Counted from the stretch's first letter, positions 1-10,060 are shown. The stretch: 64,000 nt of DNA from Leucothrix arctica (GCF_003172895.1 NZ_QGKL01000012.1:1-64000); one strand, 5' to 3'. Made by a program: numbers and translations. Notes: a model not told the origin generated them from the letters alone.

Positions 1-199
1 GTTGTCTGACGGTTCAAACGGGAAGAAAGTCAGCAGATGTTGTGATATATTTAAACGAATAGGCTTACTATGAGACTGAATTGGACGACGAGTCTGGTCG
101 TTTAATGGGCCAAAATAGATAAGTCATTTAAGGCGAGGTGAGACCATGAAAAGCAATCCCCTTAATAATAAGGTGTGGGACTCCGTAGTACGCGGTTTT

Positions 200-261
200 G
201 CTCAACCAGACATTTATCCCCAGTGCTGCCGCACTCGGTATAAAATGCTTTAACGTTAGGC
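200..261 (+). other. attC-like site upstream of cassette 1
   Basis: GCTCAAC at 200-206 and GTTAGGC at 255-261 form the outer R''/R' boxes, and the inner segments ACATTT and AAATGC are roughly complementary. The R'' box has one mismatch from perfect symmetry. The next gene starts 20 bases downstream. Confidence 0.6.
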
Positions 262-280
262 GTCAAAAATAAGGAACTCT

Positions 281-919
281 GTGACTAAAGACTATAAAAG
301 CTTTTCTTCTGTTTCAAAATCACGTTTTAGAAAAATGGCAAAAGAACTGGGATATGAACAACTCAGTGGCATTAATTATATAAAACAACGTGATGGTTGG
401 TTTGAAGGGTTTTCACTTCAAGCATCTTCATATGGTAATGATTTCTTTTACATCAATTATGGAATCTCCGTCCCTAACCTTTGGGAACCATTTGATGAGG
501 AAATCAATTTAAAGAATTTAGGATATAGTCTATCGCACAGACTTCATCATAATTCTGGCCAAGGTTTTCCAAATGGAACTAAGGTACAGATAGAAGAAAG
601 TGTTGATCTTGCCATAGAAAAATATATGGAGCAGGCTTCACCTTGGTTTAATAAAATTAACGGATTAACTGATATTACAGAAATGTATTTTAATTCAACA
701 GATTTAGAGGAAAATAAACTAGGAGAACATGATAGCTTTTTATGTTTAAAAGCGGCTAATTATGGTTTGTTTTTATTTAAGTCTGGCGACTTAGAAAATT
801 CATTAGTATGGTTAAAAGAAGCCGGCCGATTATATTCAGAAGAAGAATATCTAGAGGATTATGAGATTGATCAGAAAAATACTATAAATAATGTCATTAA
901 AGTTATTAAAAGCGCCTAA
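281..919 (+). CDS. cassette-borne hypothetical protein, DUF4304-like
   Basis: A 212-residue soluble protein with no signal peptide or membrane segment. The N-terminal half (a GY.. motif, then a Trp/Tyr-rich stretch around residues 25-70 with RDGWFEGF) resembles DUF4304 proteins, which are often found on mobile cassettes and have no assigned function. The start is GTG at 281 with AAGGA at 271-275. Its codons are much more AT-rich than those of the core genes downstream, which fits acquisition by transfer. The stop codon lies inside the next attC site. Function unknown; the family call is from memory of sequence style and is moderate. Confidence 0.6.
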   Translation: MTKDYKSFSSVSKSRFRKMAKELGYEQLSGINYIKQRDGWFEGFSLQASSYGNDFFYINYGISVPNLWEPFDEEINLKNLGYSLSHRLHHNSGQGFPNGTKVQIEESVDLAIEKYMEQASPWFNKINGLTDITEMYFNSTDLEENKLGEHDSFLCLKAANYGLFLFKSGDLENSLVWLKEAGRLYSEEEYLEDYEIDQKNTINNVIKVIKSA

Positions 920-974
920 CAAATTGCATCATCGGAACGTCGCTACGCTCCGCCCGCTGTGCAAGGCGTTATAT
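914..974 (+). other. attC site between cassettes 1 and 2
   Basis: R'' GCCTAAC (914-920) and R' GTTATAT (968-974) flank a 61-base imperfect dyad. The inner boxes TTGCA and TGCAA pair, and the centre (GGAACG ... CGCTCC) forms a further hairpin. This is the clearest attC in the window. The stop codon of the preceding gene is embedded in R''. Confidence 0.85.
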
Positions 975-989
975 GCATGGAGGTATCCA

Positions 990-1484
990 GTGATTAAAAC
1001 GGAACGTTTGGAGCTTAGAAAGTTTGCTCAGCAAGACCGTAGTGAAGTAATAAAATTACTAGGAAATGCTGATTTTATGGCGTTCTCTCCAACTGGCGCA
1101 ATGAAACATGACCAAGCAGATATGCATTTTGAAGAGCTTGTTAGTGCATTTCAAAACAAGGGCATTGGAAAGTTTTGTGTAGTGGAACGTACGACTGGCG
1201 AGCTAGTCGGTTATTGTGGGATAGAATCATTTAACTATAGAGGCGAAAGTGTAGTCGAGCTTGGATATCGGCTGAAGGTTTCAGCTCGAGGTAAAGGATA
1301 TGCATTCGAAGCAAGTTCCGCAGTTCTTTCTTTTGCCAGTCAAATTGGTTATACGAAAGTTCTTGCTTTAACTGAGCCTGAAAACATGCCTTCTCAGCAT
1401 ATACTTCTTAAACTTGGTTTCAAGCCGTGTGGTGACGGTTACTATCAAAATATGCCAGTTCAGTACTTCGAAAAATGCATATAA
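990..1484 (+). CDS. GNAT family N-acetyltransferase (cassette 2)
   Basis: A 164-residue protein of the RimJ/RimL-like branch of GNAT acetyltransferases, which move an acetyl group from acetyl-CoA to an amine. The N-terminus (IKTERLELRKF) is the usual first strand; the acetyl-CoA loop is seen at SARGKGYAFEA near residue 100, and a C-terminal LLKLGFK strand closes the fold. I chose GTG at 990 because GGAGG lies six bases upstream at 979-983; an upstream in-frame ATG at 891 would put the start inside the previous gene and the attC. The substrate cannot be told. GNAT genes are common integron cargo, some giving drug resistance, but nothing here points to an aminoglycoside enzyme. Confidence 0.85.
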   Translation: MIKTERLELRKFAQQDRSEVIKLLGNADFMAFSPTGAMKHDQADMHFEELVSAFQNKGIGKFCVVERTTGELVGYCGIESFNYRGESVVELGYRLKVSARGKGYAFEASSAVLSFASQIGYTKVLALTEPENMPSQHILLKLGFKPCGDGYYQNMPVQYFEKCI

Positions 1485-1497
1485 CAGGGCGTTATGC
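1478..1497 (+). other. truncated attC remnant between cassettes 2 and 3
   Basis: ATATAAC (1480-1486 region) is followed after only a few bases by GGGC and GTTATGC (1491-1497). The outer R'' and R' boxes look present but the roughly 40-base central dyad is missing. Cassettes 2 and 3 may therefore now behave as one fused cassette. Confidence 0.5.
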
Positions 1498-1510
1498 CTA
1501 GGAGAATGAA

Positions 1511-2323
1511 TTGAAATCAGTTGAGTATGGGAATTCAGAAGGTAAAACTGTTATTTATTTTCATGGTGCACCCGGAGCTCCTGAAGAGTGCGCAATATTT
1601 GACAGATTTGCTAAAGAAAACAATTTAAATATAGTTTGTTATGATCGTTTTTCTATTAACTCATCGTTAAAGAACCAGGCTTATTATCAAAAGCTGGCAG
1701 ATGCCATTATAGATAAAGCTAATGGTCAGCAAGTTGATCTAATTGGTTTCTCCATTGGATGTCATGCGGCGATTGAAACTAGTCTTTATTTACAAGGTAA
1801 AATTCGTAATATTCACCTTATATCCGCGGCTGCACCACTTGATGCTGCAAGCTTTCTTGATGGCATGGCCGGAAAGATGGTATTTTTGATGGCAATGAAG
1901 CATTCAACTGCATTTACTCTGCTATCTTATTGGCAAGCTTTACTGGCTAAGTTACTTCCCAGTGTATTATTCAAAATGTTATTTGCTAGTGCAGCAGGTA
2001 AAGATAAAGAGTTATCTAAAACTTCAGCATTTATAGGCTATGCTACTCCTCTTTTAACCCATTGTTTCAATCCTAATGTGAAGGGTTATATTAGAGAAAT
2101 TAATCAATATGTGAGTCCTTGGAAAGAGTCCGTCCTCAAATGTAACGTTAATACCCATATTTGGCATGGTACTAGTGATAATTGGTCTCCTATCGATATG
2201 GCAAATTATCTTAAAGATAATATTTCAGGGCCGACAACCCTTGAGACAATGCAAGGCTTGTCGCACTATACGTGTCTATACGCGGCGGTCCCTAAAGTAT
2301 GCAATCAACTAGCCAAAGCATAA
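1511..2323 (+). CDS. alpha/beta hydrolase (cassette 3)
   Basis: A 270-residue alpha/beta hydrolase. An oxyanion-hole motif YFHGAPG lies near residue 16, the nucleophile elbow is GFSIG near residue 79, and the acid and base are plausibly in SDNWSP and GLSHY near the C-terminus. No signal peptide is seen. The start is TTG at 1511 with AGGAG about seven bases upstream; no ATG fits better. It lies directly behind the truncated attC and its stop overlaps the next attC-like site. Substrate unknown; ester or lactone hydrolysis is the family norm. Confidence 0.8.
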   Translation: MKSVEYGNSEGKTVIYFHGAPGAPEECAIFDRFAKENNLNIVCYDRFSINSSLKNQAYYQKLADAIIDKANGQQVDLIGFSIGCHAAIETSLYLQGKIRNIHLISAAAPLDAASFLDGMAGKMVFLMAMKHSTAFTLLSYWQALLAKLLPSVLFKMLFASAAGKDKELSKTSAFIGYATPLLTHCFNPNVKGYIREINQYVSPWKESVLKCNVNTHIWHGTSDNWSPIDMANYLKDNISGPTTLETMQGLSHYTCLYAAVPKVCNQLAKA

Positions 2324-2392
2324 CAAAGCGCTCAAGATAAGAAGTGGCAAGCTCTAGCGATGTTCGATATGGAGTTACCTAATGCGTTACTT
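2318..2392 (+). other. degenerate attC-like site at the array end
   Basis: GCATAAC at 2318-2324 matches R'', and GCGTTAC at 2384-2390 is a weak match to L'/R'. The inner arms pair poorly, so this may be an eroded terminal attC. It abuts, and slightly overlaps, the stop codon of lldD. Confidence 0.45.
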
Positions 2393-3553
2393 ATGAATAG
2401 TTTGCTTGGTGTTTATTAGACGTGATGATAATTCGCTTAGATTACGGCAACCCAGCTGAATCATATTGTTCCGCAGGTCTTCACTTAAGATTTCAATCGT
2501 ATGATCACCTCCCGCTTCGCCAAGCGCTGCAACCCCATATATAAAGGGTCTGCCCATTAGTACAAAGTCTGCACCTAAAGCGATGGCGCGCGCGATGTCT
2601 AATCCAGAGCGCACACCACTATCCAGCAATACACTCATTTGGTCACCAACAGCCGCTTTGATCAGCGGTAGCATGTCGATTGAAGCAGGGGCTGCATCAA
2701 ATTGTCGACCACCGTGGTTTGATACAATGACGCCATCAAGTCCTGCTTGTTGCGCTTGAATAGCCTGTTCGACGCTAAGGATGCCTTTTAGCAAAATAGG
2801 GCCATCCCACTCTTCACGAACGGCTTTTAAATAGTCCCAGTCTAAAGTGCCTGCCAGCTCCTTTGCCATGAATGCAGTCATGTTTTGGATGTCTTTGGCG
2901 TCGAGGTATTTTTCTAGTGTTCGAAAGGACGGCTCTCCATAGCGCAAAGTTGCCATTGTCCAAAACGGGCGAATGGCGGCGTGGTAGATCATTCGTAGGT
3001 CTTTTTTTGGTGGAACTGTGACACCCGCACGAGTTTGACGTTCTCGACGGCTGCCTGTAGGGACATCAGCGGTAACGATTAGCGTGGTAAAGCCAGAGTC
3101 TTTTGCGCGTTTTAACAAGTCCTGACGAAGCGCTTTGCGGTGTGGCGGGTAGAGTTGAAACCATCCCATACCATTGCTGAGTGGGCCAACAGTTTCAGGC
3201 GTTTCGGTGGCAACGGTGCTAAGGCTGTAGGGTATGCGATGTTTAGCACAGGCGCTTGCTAATATCTTTTCTGCTTCTGGCCACATTAACCCTGTAAAAC
3301 CGACGGGTGCCACGCCAAAGGGTTGGTCATATTCAACACCCAATAAGCGAGTGCGTACGTTGGGTTCAAACGAGCCTTTCATAAACTCGGGCGTCATTAA
3401 CACCTTTGAAAAAGCATCTCGGTTACGCGGTACACAGTCTTCAATACCTGTTCCACTGTCTAAGTATTCCCAGGCAAAGTGTGGAATTCGACGCTTAGCT
3501 TGGCGAGCTAAGTCAGCAATGGCAGGATACTTGATGTGTAGTGCATGGCTCAT
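2387..3553 (-). CDS. lldD: FMN-dependent L-lactate dehydrogenase family protein
   Basis: A 388-residue FMN-dependent alpha-hydroxy-acid dehydrogenase, which oxidises L-lactate (or a similar 2-hydroxy acid) and passes electrons to the respiratory chain. The active-site signature SNHGGRQ is at residues 278-284 (His280 as base, Arg283 for the carboxylate), Lys256 is in the LLKG strand, and the N-terminal AWEYLDSG motif is typical. Length equals bacterial LldD. The start ATG has AGAGGA ten bases upstream. No lactate permease or lldR neighbour is present. A mandelate- or glycolate-type substrate cannot be excluded. It is the first chromosomal gene after the cassette array and its stop codon overlaps the last attC-like site. 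Confidence 0.85.
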   Translation of the reverse strand: MSHALHIKYPAIADLARQAKRRIPHFAWEYLDSGTGIEDCVPRNRDAFSKVLMTPEFMKGSFEPNVRTRLLGVEYDQPFGVAPVGFTGLMWPEAEKILASACAKHRIPYSLSTVATETPETVGPLSNGMGWFQLYPPHRKALRQDLLKRAKDSGFTTLIVTADVPTGSRRERQTRAGVTVPPKKDLRMIYHAAIRPFWTMATLRYGEPSFRTLEKYLDAKDIQNMTAFMAKELAGTLDWDYLKAVREEWDGPILLKGILSVEQAIQAQQAGLDGVIVSNHGGRQFDAAPASIDMLPLIKAAVGDQMSVLLDSGVRSGLDIARAIALGADFVLMGRPFIYGVAALGEAGGDHTIEILSEDLRNNMIQLGCRNLSELSSRLINTKQTIHK

Positions 3554-3744
3554 GAAGTCAGTTTCCTCTGTTAGATAATGGCTCCTCAGCCCTATAATCT
3601 AATAGAACACTCAGAAGGTGTTGATTCGTTTTATGAAGCGATTGATCAAAGACACACCGTTCAAGGTATTACTGATTTTAGATCACTTACGATTACATTT
3701 ATGTGAAGTGGATTTTATTGCAGTGATTGAGGCTCACGACAGAT

Positions 3745-3782
3745 AAAGAAAGTAAGCCACGTTAATGCAGCTCACTTTCTTT
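3745..3782 (-). terminator. stem-loop after the SH3b gene
   Basis: AAAGAAAGT (3745-3753) pairs with ACTTTCTTT (3774-3782), extended by AGC/GCT across one mismatch. It lies just behind the stop of the 3793-4413 gene. The following T-run is weak, so strength is uncertain. Confidence 0.5.
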
Positions 3783-3792
3783 GGTGCAGTGT

Positions 3793-4413
3793 TTATTGGC
3801 TCTGCTCATACTGAAGAGATATAGATGCATCTATGCTGCTGTAGCGGCTATGCGTAACACCTTCGTTGCGAAGATCAATTTCTTCAGCGGTGTTAGGAAT
3901 AACGACAACAGAGTGTGTCGTTGTCATGACTTTAGGTTGCTGAGTCGTATTATGAGGGTCTTCATAAATACTGTCTGCGCTCGCGCTCCAAGGAACAGAA
4001 TCTAGAGTAGGTTCTGCAGCGCTATCGTATTGCTCAGTTGTTGGTGCGGCTTCGGTATAAGTTTCGGCTTCAGGCTCAGGCATTGCAAATACTGCTGCTT
4101 GTTGAGTAGGTGCGGCCGACTCTGCTGGAAGTTCCGATACGTAGGAAGCTTCAACCCACCCAACTTGATTTTCAAAGGCAACCTGCAACCAGTTGTTTTC
4201 GTTGAGTAAAATATTTTTACCTGTCGGTATAATTTCAGTCGTATTGTGTGGAATATTGGCTATAGGTTGAGAGACATGACTAGGCCAAGCACGTAATGTT
4301 AAAGTGCTAGATTCGGGTATGCCGGCTGTAGTGTAGTAAGTTGTCTGCGCATAAGCAGATAGATTTACCATGAATAAGCTAGCCCCCAAAAATAATGATA
4401 TTATTTTTTTCAT
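3793..4413 (-). CDS. exported SH3b-domain protein
   Basis: About 206 residues from ATG at 4413. The N-terminus (MKKIISLFLGASLF ... SAYA-Q) is a signal peptide. A bacterial SH3 domain follows at residues about 25-95, with the usual LRAWPS, small/polar turn and NNWLQVAFENQVGWV strands, then a Pro/Glu/Ala-rich low-complexity tail. SH3b domains usually bind peptidoglycan or peptides in the periplasm. I prefer the ATG over a TTG at 4443 because the signal peptide begins there. No catalytic domain is present, so the precise role is unknown. It is divergent from miaB. Confidence 0.7.
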   Translation of the reverse strand: MKKIISLFLGASLFMVNLSAYAQTTYYTTAGIPESSTLTLRAWPSHVSQPIANIPHNTTEIIPTGKNILLNENNWLQVAFENQVGWVEASYVSELPAESAAPTQQAAVFAMPEPEAETYTEAAPTTEQYDSAAEPTLDSVPWSASADSIYEDPHNTTQQPKVMTTTHSVVVIPNTAEEIDLRNEGVTHSRYSSIDASISLQYEQSQ

Positions 4414-4572
4414 AGTTATTCTTCTTTTTGTTAGTGTTTTCAATGGGATAGTAATTTAAGCTGTTTTTTAAAAAATGAACGGCTTAGCTATCGCATTCCA
4501 TTATTTACAAGGTAGTTACAATTCGTGATAATACACGGCTAAATATTGCTTACCGCTGAACAAGGTTAAATT

Positions 4573-5934
4573 ATGACCGGCAAAATCTTTGTGCAAACGC
4601 ACGGCTGTCAAATGAACGAATACGACTCCGCCAAAATGGCAGAAGTTATGAAAGACGCCGATGGGTTAGAGCTAACAGATGATCCAGAGCAGGCAGATGT
4701 TTTATTACTAAACACTTGTTCAATTCGCGAAAAAGCTGAAGATAAGGTTTATCACCAATTAGGGCGTTGGCGAAAACTTAAAGAGAAAAACCCAAACTTA
4801 ATTGTGGGTGTTGGCGGTTGTGTAGCAAGTCAAGAAGGTGACAATATTCGTAAGCGTTCACCCGTTGTGGATGTTATTTTTGGCCCTCAAACACTACATC
4901 GCTTACCTGAGTTGATCAAGGAATCTAAAACTACAAAGAAAGTGGTGATGGATATTTCGTTCCCTGAAATCGAGAAATTTGATAATCTACCTGAGCCGAA
5001 GGCTGATGGCGCATCAGCTTTTGTATCAATAATGGAAGGCTGCAGTAAGTATTGTACGTTTTGCGTTGTGCCTTACACACGTGGAACAGAAATCTCACGT
5101 CCTTTTGACGATGTAGTTGCGGAAGTAGCGTTGCTAGCTGAGCAGGGTGTTCGAGAAGTTAATCTACTTGGGCAAAATGTAAATGCGTTTCGTGGCGTCA
5201 CTCATGATGGTGAAACTGCGGATTTAGCGATGTTGATCTCTTATGTTGCACAAATTGAAGGTATTGACCGAATTCGGTACACAACGTCACATCCGGTTGA
5301 GTTTAGTGATAGCTTGATTAAAGTATATGGCGAAGTACCAGAGTTAGTGAGTCATTTGCACTTGCCTGTGCAAAGTGGTTCTGACCGTATTTTGGCAGCG
5401 ATGAAGCGTGGCCACATGGCCATCGAATACAAGTCTAAAATACGAAAGCTGCGTGAAGTTAGACCAGACATTAGTTTATCATCAGACTTCATTATTGGTT
5501 TTCCTGGCGAAACTGACCAAGATTTTGAAGACACAATGAAGCTAATCGAAGATATCGGTTACGATCATAGTTTTAGTTTTATATACAGCCAACGACCAGG
5601 TACTCCAGCAGCATCGCTGCAAGATGATGTACCGATGGATGTTAAAAAGGCACGCTTGCAACGCTTGCAAGATAGAATCAATGAAATGGCTACGAGTATT
5701 AGCCAAGAGATGCTAGGAAGTGTACAACGTGTTCTAGTAGGACATGTTTCTAAGAAGGACACAGCGGAGCTGTCGGGCAAAACAGAAAATAATCGTTCAG
5801 TAACATTTTTGGGTGATCCACGTTTAATAGGTAGATTTGTGGATGTGAAAGTTACTGAAGCGTATAGAAATTCTTTGAAAGGTGAAGTAATAGCGGTTGA
5901 AGATGATAATCGCCTTATGACACCTGTTCAATAA
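4573..5934 (+). CDS. miaB: tRNA-2-methylthio-N6-dimethylallyladenosine synthase
   Basis: A 453-residue radical-SAM methylthiotransferase that converts i6A37 to ms2i6A37 in tRNAs reading UNN codons. The N-terminal UPF0004 domain carries Cys12, Cys49 and Cys83 for the auxiliary 4Fe-4S cluster. The radical-SAM cluster is CSKYCTFC at Cys157, Cys161 and Cys164. A TRAM RNA-binding domain fills the C-terminus from about residue 380. Length and cysteine positions match E. coli MiaB. It stands about 65 bases before nqrA on the same strand; in E. coli miaB precedes ybeZ, which here lies beyond the nqr operon, so the nqr genes sit between miaB and its usual partners. Confidence 0.97.
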   Translation: MTGKIFVQTHGCQMNEYDSAKMAEVMKDADGLELTDDPEQADVLLLNTCSIREKAEDKVYHQLGRWRKLKEKNPNLIVGVGGCVASQEGDNIRKRSPVVDVIFGPQTLHRLPELIKESKTTKKVVMDISFPEIEKFDNLPEPKADGASAFVSIMEGCSKYCTFCVVPYTRGTEISRPFDDVVAEVALLAEQGVREVNLLGQNVNAFRGVTHDGETADLAMLISYVAQIEGIDRIRYTTSHPVEFSDSLIKVYGEVPELVSHLHLPVQSGSDRILAAMKRGHMAIEYKSKIRKLREVRPDISLSSDFIIGFPGETDQDFEDTMKLIEDIGYDHSFSFIYSQRPGTPAASLQDDVPMDVKKARLQRLQDRINEMATSISQEMLGSVQRVLVGHVSKKDTAELSGKTENNRSVTFLGDPRLIGRFVDVKVTEAYRNSLKGEVIAVEDDNRLMTPVQ

Positions 5935-5998
5935 GCGTTATGTATACAGTGAGTATGATAACGACAGAAACGATTTTAAAATTGAGTGAAATAAGCAC

Positions 5999-7351
5999 AT
6001 GAAGATTGAAACTGGTCTGGACGTCCCTATATCGGGACAACCTATACAGTCAATCGACTCTGTATCACCTGCAATTACCAAAGTGGCAATTTTGGGAAGA
6101 GACTTTCACGGTCTCCGTCCATCAATGCAAGTCAAGGTAGGCGATACGGTCAAGATTGGCCAAACCCTTTTTACTGATAAAAAGAATCCGGGTGTGAACT
6201 TCACATCGCCGGGTGCTGGAACAATTACAGCAGTTAACCGTGGTGCGAAGCGTGTACTACAGTCAATTATTGTTGAATTGGATGGCAGTGAAGAGTCTAT
6301 TAATTCTCCAAAGTACTCTGCTGAGCAGATTGCAGACCTAGATGCCGGCGATATTCGTCGTAACATGCTTGAGTCTGGTGCTTGGACGTCGCTAAGAACG
6401 CGTCCTTTCAGTAAAGTACCTCAGGCAGATGCTAAAGCAGTTCATATCTATGTGAACGCGATGGATACTAATCCATTAGCGGCTGAGCCTAGCTTGATCA
6501 TCAATGAGCGTGAAGAAGACTTTCAAAATGGTTTGGCGATTCTAGCTAAGCTGAGTGAAGGTAATGTTTACGTTTGTCATGAGTCTGGCAAGTCTATTCC
6601 ACAGGTAACGAATCGCTCTGTGTTATATCGCGAGTTCTCTGGTGTTCATCCAGCAGGCTTAGTTGGTACACACATGCACATGATCGAGCCTGCGAGCATT
6701 GATCGTGAAATGTGGCACATGGATTATCAAGATGTCATGGCTCTGGGTAGTTTCTTTACTTCAGGTAAGCCTTCTCTTGAGCGTGTTATTTCATTAGCGG
6801 GTCCTAAAGTTAAGAACCCTCGTTTGATTCGTACGCGTGCCGGTGCTTGCACCTCTGAAATCATTAGTGGTGAGCTAGAAACAGGCGATGCGCGTGTTAT
6901 CTCTGGTTCTGTACTAGGTGGTTTCCGTGCAGCAGGTTGGAGCGAATTCCTAGGTCATTACACACTTCAAGTGTCTGTAATTGCTGAAGGTGAGCCGCGT
7001 AACCTACTACATTGGGTTAACCCAACGTTGAATCAGTTCTCTGTGATGAATGTGTTTTTTAACGCGTTTTCTAGAGCAAAGGGTCAGTTGTTCCCAATGA
7101 GCAGTACGCAAAATGGTTCTCCTCGTGCGATGGTTCCTATTGGAAACTTCGAGGAAGTCATGCCTTTGGATGTTTTACCGACACAGTTATTACGTGCTTT
7201 ATTAGTACGCGATACAGAAGTTGCAAAAAGCTTAGGTTGCTTTGAGTTAGATGAAGATGATCTAGCGCTTTGTACTTTCGTTTGCCACGGTAAATATGAA
7301 TACGGTCCAGCACTACGTGCTTGTCTAGAAATGATCGAGAGGGATGGATAA
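5999..7351 (+). CDS. nqrA: Na+-translocating NADH:quinone reductase subunit A
   Basis: A 450-residue NqrA, the cytoplasmic-face subunit of the Na+-NQR complex that couples NADH oxidation by ubiquinone to sodium export. The start [15 protein letters not shown] and the region around FTSPGAGT near residue 65 are typical. There are no membrane segments. First gene of nqrABCDEF; it overlaps nqrB by one base (TAATG). Confidence 0.97.
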   Translation: MKIETGLDVPISGQPIQSIDSVSPAITKVAILGRDFHGLRPSMQVKVGDTVKIGQTLFTDKKNPGVNFTSPGAGTITAVNRGAKRVLQSIIVELDGSEESINSPKYSAEQIADLDAGDIRRNMLESGAWTSLRTRPFSKVPQADAKAVHIYVNAMDTNPLAAEPSLIINEREEDFQNGLAILAKLSEGNVYVCHESGKSIPQVTNRSVLYREFSGVHPAGLVGTHMHMIEPASIDREMWHMDYQDVMALGSFFTSGKPSLERVISLAGPKVKNPRLIRTRAGACTSEIISGELETGDARVISGSVLGGFRAAGWSEFLGHYTLQVSVIAEGEPRNLLHWVNPTLNQFSVMNVFFNAFSRAKGQLFPMSSTQNGSPRAMVPIGNFEEVMPLDVLPTQLLRALLVRDTEVAKSLGCFELDEDDLALCTFVCHGKYEYGPALRACLEMIERDG

Positions 7352-8580
7352 TGAGTTCTTCAAGTCCTAGTCGTTTACGTCGACTACTTGACGGCGCGGA
7401 GCCTCATTTTACCCAAGGTGGTAAACTCGAGCGTTTCTACGTGCTGTTCGAAATGGTGGATACGCTGTTTTACAGCCCGCCAAACAAAACTATTGGCGGT
7501 CCACACGTCCGTGATGCGTTAGATCTTAAGCGCGTTATGGGTATGGTTTGGATGTGTACCTTCCCAATGATGTTCATGGCTTGTTTCAATACAGGTTACC
7601 AAGCGAATGAAGCAATGCAGACGCTTGGTCTAACTAGTACTGAAGGCATGCGTGGCTTCTTTATGAATGGTATTGGTTACGATCCTAGTAGCTTCTTTGC
7701 CAACTTTTTCCACGGTATGACTTATTTCATTCCAATTTACCTAACGACATTTATCGTTGGTGCGGTTGCGGAAGTAGTATTCTCATTAGTACGTGGTCAC
7801 GAAGTTAACGAAGGCTTCTTCGTAACATCAATCCTTTACTCTTTGACACTACCACCAGACATTCCATTATGGATGGTTGCCGTAGGTATCGTATTCGGTA
7901 TCGTGATCGGTAAAGAAGTATTCGGTGGTACGGGTAAAAACTTCCTAAACCCTGCGCTTGTTGGACGTGCATTCCTATACTTCGCATACCCTGCATCGAT
8001 GTCAGGCGATGCGGTTTGGACAGCAGTTGACGGCTACACGGGTGCAACAGCACTAGGTATTGCTGCAGCAGAAGGTATGGCAGCAGTTGAAGCGCAGTTC
8101 ACTTGGTGGGAAGCGTTTGTTGGAATGGTGCCGGGTTCAATCGGTGAAACTTCAACACTAGCTATCATGATTGGTGGCGGTATCTTGCTAGCAACTAAGA
8201 TTGCTTCATGGCGCATCGTGTTAGGTTGCTTCTTCGGTATGATGGCAACGGCAACACTATTTAACCTTATCGGTAGTGACACAAACCCAATGTTCGGTAT
8301 GAGCTGGTGGTGGCATTTAGTTGTTGGTGGTTTTGCATTCGGTATGTTCTTCATGGCAACTGACCCTGTGTCAGCGTCTATGACAAACACCGGTCGCTTC
8401 TACTACGGTTGCTTGATTGGTTTCATGACGGTTTTGATTCGTGTAATCAACCCAGCTTTCCCAGAAGGCATCATGTTGGCGATCCTGTTCTCAAATATAT
8501 TTGCACCGATGATCGACTACTGTGTCGTGAAAGCAAATATTGGCCGCCGTGAAAAGCGTCTAGAAGGAGGCAAAGCATGA
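7351..8580 (+). CDS. nqrB: Na+-NQR subunit B
   Basis: A 409-residue polytopic membrane subunit with roughly ten hydrophobic segments. It carries the covalent FMN on a threonine in the DGYTGAT motif (Thr233 by my count) and is part of the sodium channel. ATG at 7351 sits in the TAATG overlap with nqrA; an upstream in-frame start would extend into nqrA without a ribosome site. The gene ends with AGGAGG about ten bases before the nqrC start, so it carries that gene's ribosome site. Confidence 0.97.
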   Translation: MSSSSPSRLRRLLDGAEPHFTQGGKLERFYVLFEMVDTLFYSPPNKTIGGPHVRDALDLKRVMGMVWMCTFPMMFMACFNTGYQANEAMQTLGLTSTEGMRGFFMNGIGYDPSSFFANFFHGMTYFIPIYLTTFIVGAVAEVVFSLVRGHEVNEGFFVTSILYSLTLPPDIPLWMVAVGIVFGIVIGKEVFGGTGKNFLNPALVGRAFLYFAYPASMSGDAVWTAVDGYTGATALGIAAAEGMAAVEAQFTWWEAFVGMVPGSIGETSTLAIMIGGGILLATKIASWRIVLGCFFGMMATATLFNLIGSDTNPMFGMSWWWHLVVGGFAFGMFFMATDPVSASMTNTGRFYYGCLIGFMTVLIRVINPAFPEGIMLAILFSNIFAPMIDYCVVKANIGRREKRLEGGKA

Positions 8581-9386
8581 TTAAAGCTAAATTTAATGAA
8601 ATGCTAGCGTTGTCAAATGACAGTACGAAAAAGACAATCTTCGTTGCGCTTGCTACCTGCTTAGTGTGTTCAGTTTTAGTATCTGTTGCGGCAGTTGCAC
8701 TAAAGCCTATGCAAGAAGCAAACAAGGCATATGATAAGAAACGTAACATTCTACAAATCGCAGGTTTGATGGAGGAAGGCAAGTCAGTTGATGAGCTTTT
8801 CCAGCAGATTGAGCCTCGCGTAGTAAATGTTGATACGGGTGAATATGTTGCAGATGTTGATGCGACGACTTACGACCAACGCAAAGCATCTAACGATCCT
8901 GCACAAAACGTGTTGATTGATAAATCTGATGATGTTGCTGGTATCAAACGTCGTGCTAAGTATGCTTCGGTTTACTTAGTTAAAGACGGTGATGCGGTTA
9001 AGTCTTACATCTTGCCAATCAAAGGCTACGGTCTTTGGTCTACACTTTATGGATTTATCGCGCTTGAAGCTGATGCTAAGACAGTTGTTGGTCTTGGTTA
9101 CTACGAGCATGCTGAAACACCTGGTTTAGGTGGTGAAGTTGATAATCCTGGCTGGAAAGCTAAGTGGGTTGGTAAAGAAGTTTACGGCCCTGATAATCAG
9201 GTATTGATTGATGTTGTTAAAGGGGCGGTTAACCCTGCTAGCAAAACAGCAATTTATGAAGTAGACGGCTTATCAGGAGCAACACTTACGAGTGTTGGTG
9301 TTGAAAATATGCTGCACTACTGGCTGGGTGAGCAAGGCTTCACAAAGTACCTAAATAAAGTCCGTGCAACAGGAGGCGAGTCATGA
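8577..9386 (+). CDS. nqrC: Na+-NQR subunit C
   Basis: A 269-residue subunit with one N-terminal membrane helix (about residues 20-43) and a periplasmic FMN domain. The flavinylation motif [10 protein letters not shown] puts covalent FMN on Thr236. It overlaps nqrB and nqrD by ATGA junctions, implying translational coupling. Attachment of FMN needs ApbE, which is not encoded in this window. Confidence 0.97.
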   Translation: MIKAKFNEMLALSNDSTKKTIFVALATCLVCSVLVSVAAVALKPMQEANKAYDKKRNILQIAGLMEEGKSVDELFQQIEPRVVNVDTGEYVADVDATTYDQRKASNDPAQNVLIDKSDDVAGIKRRAKYASVYLVKDGDAVKSYILPIKGYGLWSTLYGFIALEADAKTVVGLGYYEHAETPGLGGEVDNPGWKAKWVGKEVYGPDNQVLIDVVKGAVNPASKTAIYEVDGLSGATLTSVGVENMLHYWLGEQGFTKYLNKVRATGGES

Positions 9387-10060
9387 AAATGAGCCCTGAA
9401 GCAAAAAGTAATTTATTAGACCCGCTGATTGGTAATAACCCAATCACGCTTCAGATACTGGGTATCTGTTCAGCACTAGCGGTAACAACCTCGCTTAAGA
9501 CAGCTCTTTTGATGTCTATGGCGCTGACATTAGTAACTGCGTTTTCTGGCGCGTCTATTAGTGCTATTCGTAATCACATTCCTGGCAGTATTCGTATCAT
9601 CGTTCAGATGACGATCATTGCTTCTTTGGTAATTGTGGTAGATCAGTTGTTGAAAGCCTTTGCATACGATACTGCTAAGCAGTTGTCTGTATTCGTTGGT
9701 TTGATCATTACAAACTGTATCGTAATGGGTCGTGCTGAAGCATATGCCATGAAGAACCCGGTTGGCCTCAGTTTCCTAGATGGTATTGGAAACGGTTTGG
9801 GTTACAGCTTAGTTCTAATCGTTGTCGCTTTCTTCCGTGAATTGTTAGGTGCTGGTGCGCTTTTAGGCTACCAAATCCTACCACTAACTACCGAAGGTGG
9901 TTGGTATCAATCTAACGGCATGTTGCTACTACCTCCAAGTGCGTTCTTTATCATCGGTCTGATGATTTGGGCTATACGTGCATGGAAGCCAGAGCAAAAT
10001 GAAGCGCCTGACTTTGTGATTCACGAATCTCATAGTCACAGCACAGGGGAAGCACACTGA
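9383..10060 (+). CDS. nqrD: Na+-NQR subunit D
   Basis: A 225-residue integral membrane protein with six hydrophobic helices, pseudo-symmetric with NqrE. NqrD and NqrE together hold a 2Fe-2S centre within the membrane; the conserved cysteines are in GICSAL near residue 29 and [11 protein letters not shown] near residue 112. The C-terminal tail is His-rich (HESHSHS), a mild curiosity. Overlaps nqrC by ATGA and nqrE by one base. Confidence 0.96.
   Translation: MKMSPEAKSNLLDPLIGNNPITLQILGICSALAVTTSLKTALLMSMALTLVTAFSGASISAIRNHIPGSIRIIVQMTIIASLVIVVDQLLKAFAYDTAKQLSVFVGLIITNCIVMGRAEAYAMKNPVGLSFLDGIGNGLGYSLVLIVVAFFRELLGAGALLGYQILPLTTEGGWYQSNGMLLLPPSAFFIIGLMIWAIRAWKPEQNEAPDFVIHESHSHSTGEAH

Larger units (their letters stand above)
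1..2392 (+). mobile_element. distal end of an integron gene-cassette array
   Basis: Three + strand genes are separated by sites with the RYYYAAC ... GTTRRRY arrangement of integron attC recombination sites. Spacing between each site and the next start codon is short and each gene ends at or inside the next attC, as in mobile cassettes. The array stops where the minus-strand lactate dehydrogenase begins. No integrase gene is visible; by family rule it would lie to the left of the window, or the cluster may lack one (a CALIN). Bases 1-199 hold no convincing gene and may be the tail of another cassette. Confidence 0.75.

Noticed and set aside
3234-3578. 114-codon + strand frame inside lldD
   Set aside because: It is antisense to a confidently identified gene and has no motif.
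3633-3746. 37-codon frame between lldD and the SH3b gene
   Set aside because: It has an ATG but no ribosome site at a useful distance, no recognisable product, and ends inside the terminator stem.
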